From DAOUCV01 sp034432095 (GTDB lineage: Bacteria > Chloroflexota > Dehalococcoidia > Dehalococcoidales > UBA2162), in assembly GCA_034432095.1 (NCBI GenBank), contig DAOUCV010000013.1, forward strand, positions 1 to 14,665: a DNA stretch of 14,665 bases, written 5' to 3'. Below the pieces are notes generated by a model. The model made no database searches and was not told the origin of the DNA. It saw only the letters and a list, made by a program, of their open reading frames with translations. Numbering within the stretch: the first letter of the stretch is position 1; each line of letters starts with the position of its first letter. The translations under genes were made by a program, and so were the position numbers. This document shows, piece by piece, positions 6,387-12,651 of the stretch.

Positions 6387-7262
6387 ATGAAAATAGACCT
6401 GCACATCCATACCAGGACCGGTTCGGATGGGGCTCTCTCTGCAGAAGAGGTCTTCGGGGAGGCGAAAAAAAGAAATATCTGTTTTATGTCAATCACCGAC
6501 CACGATTCCATAGCCTGCCAGGAGAAAGCCATCGCTCTGGCCAAGCAATATGCTATAGACTACATCACCGGGGTAGAGCTAAACGTAACCTTTCAATATC
6601 CTCATACACCCGCCAAATCCGTCTCTCTGGATTTCCTTGGCTACCGGTATGACATCAGCAATCAGGAGTTAAAAAGTAAACTGGAATTGATGAGAGACCA
6701 TAGGGAAACCAGAGCCCGTCAAATCCTGGAGAAACTGAACATTGAATTTGATAAAGAGAATATCCAAAGACTCACCGAGGAGGACATCAAGAACATACAG
6801 GAAAGTGTGGATGGTGCCTTCGGGCGCCCCCACATAGCCAAATATCTGGTAGAAAAGGGGATTGTCTCCAGTCACCAGGAAGCCTTTGATAAATACCTGG
6901 TCAAGTGTGATGTCCCCAAGTACCCTCTTTCACTGGCTGAGGCATCGGGCTTGGTGAGGAATGCCGGGGGGGTGCTGGTACTGGCTCATCCCAATGACCC
7001 GAACGGGACATCCCTGGTAAGCATAACAACTGACTTAGACGAGCAGACGAGTACCATTGAAAAATACATGCTGGAATACATTGACGGTATTGAGTGCTGG
7101 CATTCGAGACACGATGCTGAAACCGTTGCACACTATATTAAGTTCGCCAAAAAAAATAATCTGCTTATGACCGGGGGCACTGATTGTCACCAAAAACCAA
7201 TAATTATGGGTACGCTGGATATTCCCCATTATGTTGCTGAGCAGTTCAAGGCGCTGAAGTAG
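6387..7262 (+). CDS. PHP-domain phosphoesterase, nucleoside-bisphosphate-phosphatase/RNase AM (YciV)-like
   Basis: Metal-dependent phosphoesterase, cytosolic, 291 residues. The full set of PHP metal ligands is visible: HIH at 6-8, DHD at 38-40, GVE with Glu64, GRPH with His149, AHP with His201, and TDCH with Asp266/His268. The layout (PHP core with an inserted helical region at about 95-190) matches enzymes that remove phosphate from 3',5'-nucleoside bisphosphates or trim RNA 5' ends; substrate choice within this family cannot be read from sequence. One difference from short homologues is an extended loop YPHTPAKSVS (71-80). ATG 6387 lies 3 bases after the kinase stop, in the same operon. A phosphatase paired with a kinase-like protein suggests a small phosphorylated metabolite, but this is inference. 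Confidence 0.82.
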   Translation: MKIDLHIHTRTGSDGALSAEEVFGEAKKRNICFMSITDHDSIACQEKAIALAKQYAIDYITGVELNVTFQYPHTPAKSVSLDFLGYRYDISNQELKSKLELMRDHRETRARQILEKLNIEFDKENIQRLTEEDIKNIQESVDGAFGRPHIAKYLVEKGIVSSHQEAFDKYLVKCDVPKYPLSLAEASGLVRNAGGVLVLAHPNDPNGTSLVSITTDLDEQTSTIEKYMLEYIDGIECWHSRHDAETVAHYIKFAKKNNLLMTGGTDCHQKPIIMGTLDIPHYVAEQFKALK

Positions 7263-7314
7263 TTTGAAAAGTTTGACTATGGAGTTTATTCCGCCGAATT
7301 TTCCTGCCGACCTG

Positions 7315-7323
7315 TGATATAAT
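7315..7323 (+). promoter_or_regulatory. Extended -10 promoter for the ahcY unit
   Basis: TGATATAAT at 7315-7323 is a perfect extended -10 (TGnTATAAT). No good -35 lies 16-18 bases upstream (the region reads CCGAATTTTCC), which is usual for extended -10 promoters. It would start RNA near 7330, giving a leader of about 160 bases before ahcY. Confidence 0.65.
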
Positions 7324-7331
7324 GCTCACTA

Positions 7332-7483
7332 CGAGGGTGGAAGAGGCAAAATGAGTAGAATCGGGAGACCGCTGAAGGAGGAAGCGAAGAAACATCCTTT
7401 GCACGGGCAATTCAACGGTGAAGCGCTCCGTGGAAAACCCTCGCCTTCACAAAGGCAGCCGACTAAAGGAAAATAAAAAGGAG
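7332..7483 (+). promoter_or_regulatory. Structured 5' leader of ahcY, candidate cis-regulatory RNA (unknown class)
   Basis: The segment lies between the extended -10 and ahcY. CGAGGGT (7332-7338) pairs perfectly with ACCCTCG (7437-7443), closing a domain of about 110 bases. Inside are GAAGGA (7374-7379) with TCCTTT (7395-7400, one G-U), and CACGG (7402-7406) with CCGTG (7428-7432). The loop of that last hairpin holds GTGAAG (7418-7423), which is complementary to CTTCAC (7445-7450) just outside the closing stem: a possible pseudoknot. TCCTTT is also complementary to AAAGGA at 7477-7482, overlapping the ahcY Shine-Dalgarno AAGGAG (7478-7483). That allows mutually exclusive pairing and translational control. 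The known SAH riboswitch core is not present. All pairings were drawn by eye. Confidence 0.45.
7351..7476 (+). CDS. Candidate 41-codon leader ORF upstream of ahcY (alternative reading of the leader)
   Basis: ATG 7351 opens a 41-codon frame ending at TAA 7474-7476, 13 bases before ahcY. AGAGG at 7342-7346 could serve as Shine-Dalgarno, with a short four-base spacing. The predicted peptide is basic and hydrophilic, rich in Lys, Arg, Gly and Pro (for example SRIGRPLKEEAKKHP near the start), with no signal peptide and no Met or Cys run that would suggest attenuation. I do not recognise it. It overlaps the RNA pairings described for this leader, so at most one of the two readings may be the selected one. 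Confidence 0.25.
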   Translation: MSRIGRPLKEEAKKHPLHGQFNGEALRGKPSPSQRQPTKGK

Positions 7484-7489
7484 TAGGCA

Positions 7490-8755
7490 GTGACTTCAAC
7501 TAAAAACTATGAAATTAAAGACCCTTCCCTCGCTTCAGCCGGCAGACAACGGATTGAATGGGCTTCGCGTGAGATGCCAGTGGTGAAGCTCATCAGAGAA
7601 AGGTTCTCCATAGAGAAGCCTTTTACCGGCATCTGTATTTCTGCCTGCCTTCACATTACTACGGAAACGGCTAACCTCGCCCTTGCTCTTAAGGATGGTG
7701 GAGCCAAGCTTGTCCTGTGTGCCTCGAATCCCCTCAGCACCCAGGACGATGTAGCCGCTGCCCTGGTGGACTATGGTATTCCCACCAACGCCATCAAGGG
7801 AGAAGACGAACAAACCTACTACAAGCATATTAATACTGCCCTAGCTCATAGACCCCAGCTTACCGTGGATGATGGCGCTGACCTGGTTACGACCCTCCAT
7901 ACCGGGCGAAGCGACTTGATTCAGGGTGTCATCGGTGGCACCGAGGAAACAACCACCGGCGTCATCAGGCTCCGCAGCCTGGAGAAGGAAGGGAAACTTA
8001 GGTACCCCATAATTGCGGTCAATGATGCCCAGACAAAGTACCTGTTCGATAATCGTTACGGCACCGGGCAGAGCACCATTGATGGCATCACCCGTGCCAC
8101 CAATATCCTCTGGGCAGGCAAAAAGGTGGTACTCTGTGGCTATGGCTGGTGTGGGCACGGCATCGCTATGAGAGCCAAGGGACTGGGCTCGCAGGTGATT
8201 GTGACTGAGGTGGAGCCAGTGCGGGCCTTGGAAGCAGCCATGGATGGTTTTCAGGTTATGCCACTGCTAAAGGCAGCTAGAGAGGGTGATATTTTCATCA
8301 CCGTTGCCGGCAACAAGAACGTTATTGATGAGGCTCATCTCAAGATATTGAAAGATGGGGCTATTCTGGCTAATAGCGGGCATTTCAATGTAGAAATTAA
8401 TATCCCGGCTCTGGAAAAGCTGGCTCGCCGTAAACGAAGAATTCGTCCCTTTGTTGATGAGTATGAGCTGAAGGACGGCCGCCACCTGTACCTGCTAGGG
8501 GAGGGGAGGTTGATTAATCTGGCGGCAGCTGAAGGGCACCCGGCCAGTGTTATGGATATGAGCTTTGCCAACCAGGCCCTCTGCCTGGAATATCTGGTCA
8601 AGAACAGAGGAAAACTCAAGCCCAGAGTCTACCCCGTACCCCAAGAGATTGATAAGGAGGTAGCCAGGTTAAAACTAAGCTCAATGGGTATCGATATTGA
8701 TACCCTAACGCCGGAGCAAGAGAAGTACCTCTCCAGCTGGCAAGAAGGAACATAA
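7490..8755 (+). CDS. ahcY: S-adenosylhomocysteinase (adenosylhomocysteine hydrolase)
   Basis: Reversibly splits S-adenosylhomocysteine into adenosine and homocysteine, removing the product inhibitor of SAM-dependent methylation; cytosolic, NAD-bound. The 421 residues contain ACLHITTETANL (52-63), GTEETTTGV (150-158), NDAQTKYLFDN (178-188, catalytic Lys/Asp region), YGTGQS (190-195), the NAD-binding GYGWCGHG (217-224), and GHFNVEI near 297. Length and the short C-terminus, without the Lys/Tyr tail of eukaryotic and many proteobacterial enzymes, fit the compact archaeal/Thermotoga-like subgroup. The start is GTG 7490, with AAGGAG at 7478-7483 six bases upstream. It is the first gene after the 7315 promoter and its structured leader, and is followed by metK, which supplies the same cycle. 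Confidence 0.96.
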   Translation: MTSTKNYEIKDPSLASAGRQRIEWASREMPVVKLIRERFSIEKPFTGICISACLHITTETANLALALKDGGAKLVLCASNPLSTQDDVAAALVDYGIPTNAIKGEDEQTYYKHINTALAHRPQLTVDDGADLVTTLHTGRSDLIQGVIGGTEETTTGVIRLRSLEKEGKLRYPIIAVNDAQTKYLFDNRYGTGQSTIDGITRATNILWAGKKVVLCGYGWCGHGIAMRAKGLGSQVIVTEVEPVRALEAAMDGFQVMPLLKAAREGDIFITVAGNKNVIDEAHLKILKDGAILANSGHFNVEINIPALEKLARRKRRIRPFVDEYELKDGRHLYLLGEGRLINLAAAEGHPASVMDMSFANQALCLEYLVKNRGKLKPRVYPVPQEIDKEVARLKLSSMGIDIDTLTPEQEKYLSSWQEGT

Positions 8756-8769
8756 ACTATAGGGCATCA

Positions 8770-8824
8770 AAGAGAGACGAAGTCCCTCTTGAAAGACCTC
8801 GCCCTCCGTAAGGGGAGGGGAAAG
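8770..8824 (+). repeat. Dispersed palindromic intergenic repeat, copy 3
   Basis: Two small hairpins lie in the ahcY-metK gap: AAGAG (8770-8774) with CTCTT (8786-8790), and CCCTCC (8802-8807) with GGAGGG (8814-8819). The order and core (GTCCCTCTT, AAGACCT, C-rich, G-rich, AAAGGG) match copies 2 and 4. After it, an A/T-rich stretch (8838-8860) carries TATAGT at 8849-8854, which might be a -10 for metK, but no convincing -35 is seen. Confidence 0.6.
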
Positions 8825-8895
8825 GGTCAGTCAACAGAAAATATAGAATATAGTAAGGATAGGTCAGTAAACGAATTACCATAGAAAGGAGAAAG

Positions 8896-10104
8896 ATGAC
8901 CAATAGCTTTGCCAGTTCACCCAAGTATATGCTCACCTCAGAATCAGTTACTGAAGGGCACCCTGACAAGTTATGCGACCAGATAGCGGATGCTATTCTG
9001 GATGCTATTCTGGCAAAAGACCCTTATTCAAGAGTAGCTTGTGAGGTCACCGTCACTAATGGTCTGGTGGTGGTCATGGGTGAGATTACCACTGATTGTT
9101 ATGTTGAAATCCCTCAGGTGGTGCGGGAAGTAATTCGTGATGTAGGCTACACCCACCCTGAGTATGGCTTTGAATATCGGACGTGCGGGGTACTGGTCTC
9201 GATTAATCAGCAATCCCCCGATATCGCTCAAGGAGTAAGCAAGTCACTGGAGGCAAAGGAGGGTTCCAAGGACGAACTGGACCAGATTGGCGCCGGCGAC
9301 CAGGGGATGATGGTTGGTTTTGCCTGCAACGAAACACCTGAGCTTCTGCCCCTGCCTATTTCCCTGGCACACAAGCTATGCCGCCGCTTGGCTCAAGCAA
9401 GAAAGGAGCATATCCTGCCCTACCTTCGCCCCGATGGCAAATCACAGGTGACCGTTGAATACCATAATGGCGTCCCCAAGCGGATAAATAGCGTGGTCAT
9501 TGGGGCTCAACATGACCCTGATATCGACCATGCTCAGATTGAGAGAGACATTATCGAGCAGGTAATCAAAGCAGTAATTCCAGCTCCGCTACTAGATGAT
9601 AGAACGAAATATTATGTTAATGCTACCGGCAGGTTTGTCATTGGTGGGCCGGTATCAGATACCGGTTGCACTGGACGTAAGATTCTGGTTGATACCTATG
9701 GTGGGGTTGCCCGACACGGCGGTGGCTCTTTCTCAGGCAAGGACCCGACCAAGGTTGACCGCTCAGCAGCCTACGCTGCCCGCTATATCGCCAAGAACCT
9801 GGTGGCGGCGGGACTGGCTGAGCGACTTGAACTTCAGGTTTCTTATGTCATTGGTGTGGCTCACCCGCTCTCCATTTCCGTTGAGACCTTCGGCACGGGC
9901 AGGGTTGACCAGGAAACCTTACTTAAGCTGATTGACAAGCACTTTGACCTCAGACCGGAGGCAATTATTACAACCCTTAACCTGCGCCGTCCTATCTATA
10001 GACAGACCGCCGTCTACGGGCACTTCGGTCGGGAGGACCTTGACCTCCCCTGGGAAAAAACCGACAAAGCCGAGATTTTAAGAAAAGAGGCATTGGGGAA
10101 GTAA
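8896..10104 (+). CDS. metK: S-adenosylmethionine synthetase (methionine adenosyltransferase)
   Basis: Makes S-adenosylmethionine from methionine and ATP in the cytosol, releasing phosphate and pyrophosphate. The 402 residues are full length for the bacterial enzyme. Signatures are SESVTEGHPDKLCDQIADA (15-33), the ATP-binding GAGDQGMMVG (132-141), and the phosphate-binding GGGSFSGKD (275-283), followed by KVDRSAAY. The start is ATG 8896, with AAGGAG at 8886-8891 four bases upstream. It follows ahcY after a 140-base gap containing repeat copy 3 and precedes the phosphohexomutase after repeat copy 4. Pairing with ahcY puts SAM production and SAH removal in one unit. No SAM riboswitch motif is visible in its own leader. 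Confidence 0.97.
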   Translation: MTNSFASSPKYMLTSESVTEGHPDKLCDQIADAILDAILAKDPYSRVACEVTVTNGLVVVMGEITTDCYVEIPQVVREVIRDVGYTHPEYGFEYRTCGVLVSINQQSPDIAQGVSKSLEAKEGSKDELDQIGAGDQGMMVGFACNETPELLPLPISLAHKLCRRLAQARKEHILPYLRPDGKSQVTVEYHNGVPKRINSVVIGAQHDPDIDHAQIERDIIEQVIKAVIPAPLLDDRTKYYVNATGRFVIGGPVSDTGCTGRKILVDTYGGVARHGGGSFSGKDPTKVDRSAAYAARYIAKNLVAAGLAERLELQVSYVIGVAHPLSISVETFGTGRVDQETLLKLIDKHFDLRPEAIITTLNLRRPIYRQTAVYGHFGREDLDLPWEKTDKAEILRKEALGK

Positions 10105-10119
10105 TTTAGCGAGGCGTCT

Positions 10120-10195
10120 AAGAGGAGCTGACGTCCCTCTTCTAAGAACCTTCCCCCCTCTCCTTTGAAGGAGAGGGGGACAAAGGGGGTGAGGT
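10120..10195 (+). repeat. Dispersed palindromic intergenic repeat, copy 4 (most complete)
   Basis: Three parts lie in a row: AAGAGG (10120-10125) pairing with CCTCTT (10136-10141); a 12-bp palindrome, CCCCCTCTCCTT (10154-10165) with AAGGAGAGGGGG (10168-10179); then AAAGGGGGTGAGGT (10182-10195), identical to 453-466. The last part abuts the phosphohexomutase coding region and contains the TAG (10195-10197) that closes the frame upstream. The strong hairpin could also end or attenuate the metK transcript. Confidence 0.7.
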
Positions 10196-10197
10196 AG

Positions 10198-11622
10198 ATT
10201 AAGAACCCCATAAAATTTGGCACTGATGGGTGGCGGGGCATCATCGCCCAGGACTTCACCTTTGATAATGTGCGGGTCTGTGCCCAGGCAGTGGCTGACT
10301 ACTTAAAACAAAAAGGGTTAGCCAGTCAGGGGCTGATTATTGGCTATGATACCCGCTTTGCCTCCGAGGACTTCGCCTCAGCCGCCGCCGAGGTGGTCGC
10401 CGGAAACGGCATAAAAGTGTACCTCTGTCCTAAGGCAACCCCGACGCCAGTGATAAGCTTTGGCACTATAGCCCAAAAGGCTGGGGGCGCTATCGTCATC
10501 ACGGCCAGCCACAATCCAGCTATCTGGAACGGCTTCAAGTACAAAACCAAAGATGGTGCTGGGGCTCCCGATGAGGTTACTAAAGAAATAGAAAAGAATA
10601 TCTCCTATATTTTTAAGACAAAAAAGATAGAGCCATTGCCGCTGGCTGAAGCCTTAGACCAGAGGCTGGTAGAATACCTGGATTTAGCTCCGGTCTATTT
10701 ACAACATATAACTAAGCTCGTTGACCTCGAGGAGCTACGGCGGGCCGGGTTGAAAGTCACTGTTGACTCGATGTATGGAGCCGGCGCTGGCTATCTCAAA
10801 GCGTTATTAAGCGGGGGGGCTGTTGAGCTAGTGGAGATAAACAGCGAACGCAATCCACTATTTCCCGGCATCCGACCGGAACCGATTGCGGCTAATCTGG
10901 CGAAACTCTCTGCTACTGTTAAAGAGCAAAGGGCTGATGTGGGAATAGCTACCGATGGCGATGCCGACCGCCTGGGCATCGTGGACGAAAAGGGAGAGTT
11001 CCTGACCACGCTTCAGGTCTTCGCCCTGCTCTGCCTTTACCTGCTGGAGCTACGGGGTGAGCGGGGGGCTCTAGTTAAGACGATAACTACCACCAGCATG
11101 GTCTATCGCCTGGGTGAAATCTTTGACGTGCCGGTTCGGGAGACACCGGTAGGCTTTAAATATGTAGCGCCAATAATGATGAGGGAAAAGGCTCTCATTG
11201 GCGGCGAGGAAAGCGGCGGCTTTGGCTTTCGCGGTCATGCGCCGGAAAGGGACGGTATTCTGGCGGCTCTCTATTTCCTCGACCTGATGGTCAAGACGGG
11301 CAAGAAGCCTTCACAACTGGTGGATTACCTTTTTAGCAAGGTTGGACATCATTATTTTGACCGTGTGGACATAGACTTCCCTCAGCCGGAACGCCAAGCG
11401 ATAATTGAACGTATAACACGGAATTCCCCAACGAATATTGACGGCGTCAAGGTAGTGAAATTTGACACCTTTGATGGCTTTCGCTTTATCTTGGCGGATA
11501 ATACCTGGCTGCTCATCAGATTTTCCGGCACTGAGCCATTACTCCGTGTCTACGCCGAAAGCAGCACGCCAGCCCGGGTAGAAAGGCTGCTTAAAGTAGG
11601 TAGAGAATTAGCTGGAGTCTAA
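10198..11622 (+). CDS. Phosphohexomutase (phosphoglucomutase/phosphomannomutase family), apparent ATT start
   Basis: Interconverts hexose 1- and 6-phosphates through a phosphoserine; cytosolic. All four family sites are present (numbering from ATT 10198, about 474 residues): catalytic TASHNP 102-107, metal-binding DGDADR 253-258, sugar-binding GGEESGG 335-341, and phosphate-binding RFSGTEP 441-447. The conserved N-terminus IKFGTDGWRGIIAQDFTFDN is encoded from 10210, well before the first standard in-frame start, GTG 10270. A TAG at 10195-10197 closes the frame, leaving ATT 10198 (with GAGG at 10191-10194) as the best start, or ATA 10210. Starting at GTG 10270 would delete the family-invariant GTDGWRG. 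A nonsense change downstream of GTG 10189 is an alternative. It is followed 30 bases later by a mannose-6-phosphate isomerase-type cupin, which favours mannose or glucose phosphate use. Substrate preference is not readable. Confidence 0.85.
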   Translation: MKNPIKFGTDGWRGIIAQDFTFDNVRVCAQAVADYLKQKGLASQGLIIGYDTRFASEDFASAAAEVVAGNGIKVYLCPKATPTPVISFGTIAQKAGGAIVITASHNPAIWNGFKYKTKDGAGAPDEVTKEIEKNISYIFKTKKIEPLPLAEALDQRLVEYLDLAPVYLQHITKLVDLEELRRAGLKVTVDSMYGAGAGYLKALLSGGAVELVEINSERNPLFPGIRPEPIAANLAKLSATVKEQRADVGIATDGDADRLGIVDEKGEFLTTLQVFALLCLYLLELRGERGALVKTITTTSMVYRLGEIFDVPVRETPVGFKYVAPIMMREKALIGGEESGGFGFRGHAPERDGILAALYFLDLMVKTGKKPSQLVDYLFSKVGHHYFDRVDIDFPQPERQAIIERITRNSPTNIDGVKVVKFDTFDGFRFILADNTWLLIRFSGTEPLLRVYAESSTPARVERLLKVGRELAGV

Positions 11623-11652
11623 AAGCTCCGGAGTTTTGAGAGGGAGTCTAGT

Positions 11653-12009
11653 ATGCAGGACAAGCTTCCCAAAAGGACTGACAAACCCTGGGGATACGAG
11701 CTGTTATGGGCTTATACTCCAAAGTATGCCGGTAAGTTAATCTTTGTTAAGAGAGGACATCGGCTCAGTCTCCAATATCACGAAAAGAAGGACGAGACCC
11801 TCTATATTTATAAGGGGAAAGCCCTGCTGGAAACCGAAGGAAATGACGGACAATTAGTTCAATCCGAGGTTCACGATGGTTACCGTTTCAGAGTACCACC
11901 TCGGACTAAACACCGCCTGCAGGCTTTAGAGGACACTACTCTATTTGAAGTCTCAACCCCCGAGCTGGAAGATGTAGTCAGAATAGAAGATGACTACGGG
12001 CGGGTCTAA
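11653..12009 (+). CDS. Cupin, mannose-6-phosphate isomerase type II C-terminal domain-like
   Basis: A 118-residue single cupin barrel, cytosolic. It matches the isomerase domain normally found at the C-terminus of bifunctional GDP-mannose pyrophosphorylase/mannose-6-phosphate isomerase. Visible features are KPWGYE (11-16), the first cupin motif LSLQYHEKKDETLYI (38-52) with candidate metal ligands Gln41, His43 and Glu48, the second motif PPRTKHRL (82-89) with His87, and the typical ending VSTPELEDVVRIEDDYGRV. It stands alone without the nucleotidyltransferase half. AGGGAG at 11641-11646 precedes ATG 11653. Position after the phosphohexomutase supports fructose-6-phosphate to mannose-6-phosphate to mannose-1-phosphate, though a regulatory or other sugar-isomerase role remains possible. 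Confidence 0.82.
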   Translation: MQDKLPKRTDKPWGYELLWAYTPKYAGKLIFVKRGHRLSLQYHEKKDETLYIYKGKALLETEGNDGQLVQSEVHDGYRFRVPPRTKHRLQALEDTTLFEVSTPELEDVVRIEDDYGRV

Positions 12010-12025
12010 CCTGCTGACAGACAGC

Positions 12026-12053
12026 TTGACACGCTATACCCCACACTGATAGA
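12026..12053 (+). promoter_or_regulatory. Likely sigma-70-type promoter for tRNA-Asp
   Basis: TTGACA at 12026-12031 is a perfect -35. GATAGA at 12048-12053, 16 bases downstream, is a weak -10. Transcription would start about 45 bases before the tRNA, leaving a short 5' leader for processing. Confidence 0.5.
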
Positions 12054-12103
12054 CTCAAGATAGGCAAAAAGGTTGAGATACCATTTAATGCTTAAAACAG
12101 GAT

Positions 12104-12180
12104 GGCCCCGTGGTGTAGCGGACTAACATAACGCCCTGTCACGGCGTAGATCAGGGGTTCAAATCCCCTCGGGGTCGCCA
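12104..12180 (+). tRNA. tRNA-Asp (anticodon GTC), CCA encoded
   Basis: A full cloverleaf reads by eye. The acceptor GGCCCCG (12104-12110) pairs with CGGGGTC (12170-12176), with one G-U, then discriminator G and encoded CCA to 12180. The D-stem is GTGT with ACAT. The anticodon stem is ACGCC with GGCGT, around loop CTGTCAC holding GTC. The T-arm is AGGGG-TTCAAAT-CCCCT. The anticodon reads Asp codons GAC/GAU. The gene stands alone, with recombinase debris directly after its 3' end. Confidence 0.95.
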
Positions 12181-12347
12181 ATCTACCTTCGCAATCGCAA
12201 AATCGGCAAGAACTTTCTCGTCCAGGATGGAGACCTCCGTTCCCTCCAGGAGATAACAGGGCATGCCGACATAAAAGACGACGGAGAAATACTCTACGCT
12301 CAACCCCACCGACATTATCAAGAAACGTGGTAAGTTCAGCCCACTAA
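12181..12347 (+). pseudogene. Decayed tyrosine recombinase/integrase C-terminal remnant abutting tRNA-Asp
   Basis: Reading from 12181, immediately after the tRNA CCA, one frame gives FLVQDGDLRSLQEITGHADI and then EILYA. This matches the C-terminal catalytic part of phage-type integrases (consensus: L..GvDLRt.QElLGH.dI.....YaH), including the GH of the active site and the nucleophilic Tyr. That frame runs to TAA 12331-12333. Shifting by one base after the Tyr-Ala (near 12301-12306) gives a more integrase-like tail, PTLSRNVVSSAH, ending at TAA 12345-12347, so a frameshift is likely. The box expected just upstream (LRHTFAT) is degenerate (LRNRKIGK), and the rest of the gene is missing. Not functional. 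tRNA 3' ends are classic integration targets, so this looks like the scar of an old element. Confidence 0.6.
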
Positions 12348-12354
12348 AAGCAGC

Positions 12355-12560
12355 TCATGCGGCAGCCCGGGAGAGTTTCTTTGATAAGGCTGCTATCCCA
12401 AAATATACCAGGATATTTTCATCAATAAAGTCAAGGAGATGATGCGGAATTCTGCCCCCTGTATTCCTTGGACCAAATTAAAGACAGCCAACCTTTAGCC
12501 CCGAGCTTCTGACGCATTGTTTTCATAAATTTCCGTGCCTCACCATCTAAGCCATAAAGT
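12355..12560 (-). pseudogene. Decayed acyl-CoA dehydrogenase N-terminal-region fragment
   Basis: On the minus strand, 12560 down to 12431 reads EARKFMKTMRQKLG and then AKGWLSLIWSKEYRGQNS before a TGA. This closely resembles the N-terminal domain of acyl-CoA dehydrogenases (consensus: ...kLgekGWl.l.WPkeYGGQ), with the usual Pro and Gly changed to Ser and Arg. After a frame change near 12446 the strand continues with HHLLDFIDENILVYFGI, ending at a TGA (12357-12355), which could be the next, diverged segment. There is no start codon, the 5' side runs into the terminator at 12564-12601, and both catalytic and FAD regions are absent. A non-functional remnant. Confidence 0.5.
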
Positions 12561-12563
12561 GAA

Positions 12564-12601
12564 AAAAAGAGGTTGGGGACTTGTGTCCCCAACCTCTTTT
12601 T
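12564..12601 (-). terminator. Strong intrinsic terminator of the solute-binding protein gene, probably bidirectional
   Basis: AAAAAGAGGTTGGGGAC (12564-12580) and GTCCCCAACCTCTTTTT (12585-12601) are exact reverse complements around loop TTGT. On the minus strand the stem is followed by a run of T (complement of A 12562-12568), 50 bases after the solute-binding protein stop. On the + strand it ends in TTTTT, so it can also stop readthrough from the tRNA side. Confidence 0.88.
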
Positions 12602-12651
12602 GTTCCTGATGCGTCAAAGGTATTCCCCATATGCCTCAACTGGCGTCCGCT

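Noticed and set aside
7370..7432. Canonical SAH riboswitch upstream of ahcY
   Set aside because: Short pieces look similar, but the conserved CUGCAA and CAGGCUC core is absent and the pairing order differs. Kept only as an unknown structured leader.
9596..9931. 111-codon open frame inside metK
   Set aside because: Overlapping shadow of the metK catalytic region in another frame.
12320..12433. Possible coding frame giving KKRGKFSPLKAAHAAARESFF and beyond
   Set aside because: No start, no recognised family, and it overlaps both pseudogene remnants in the decayed gap.
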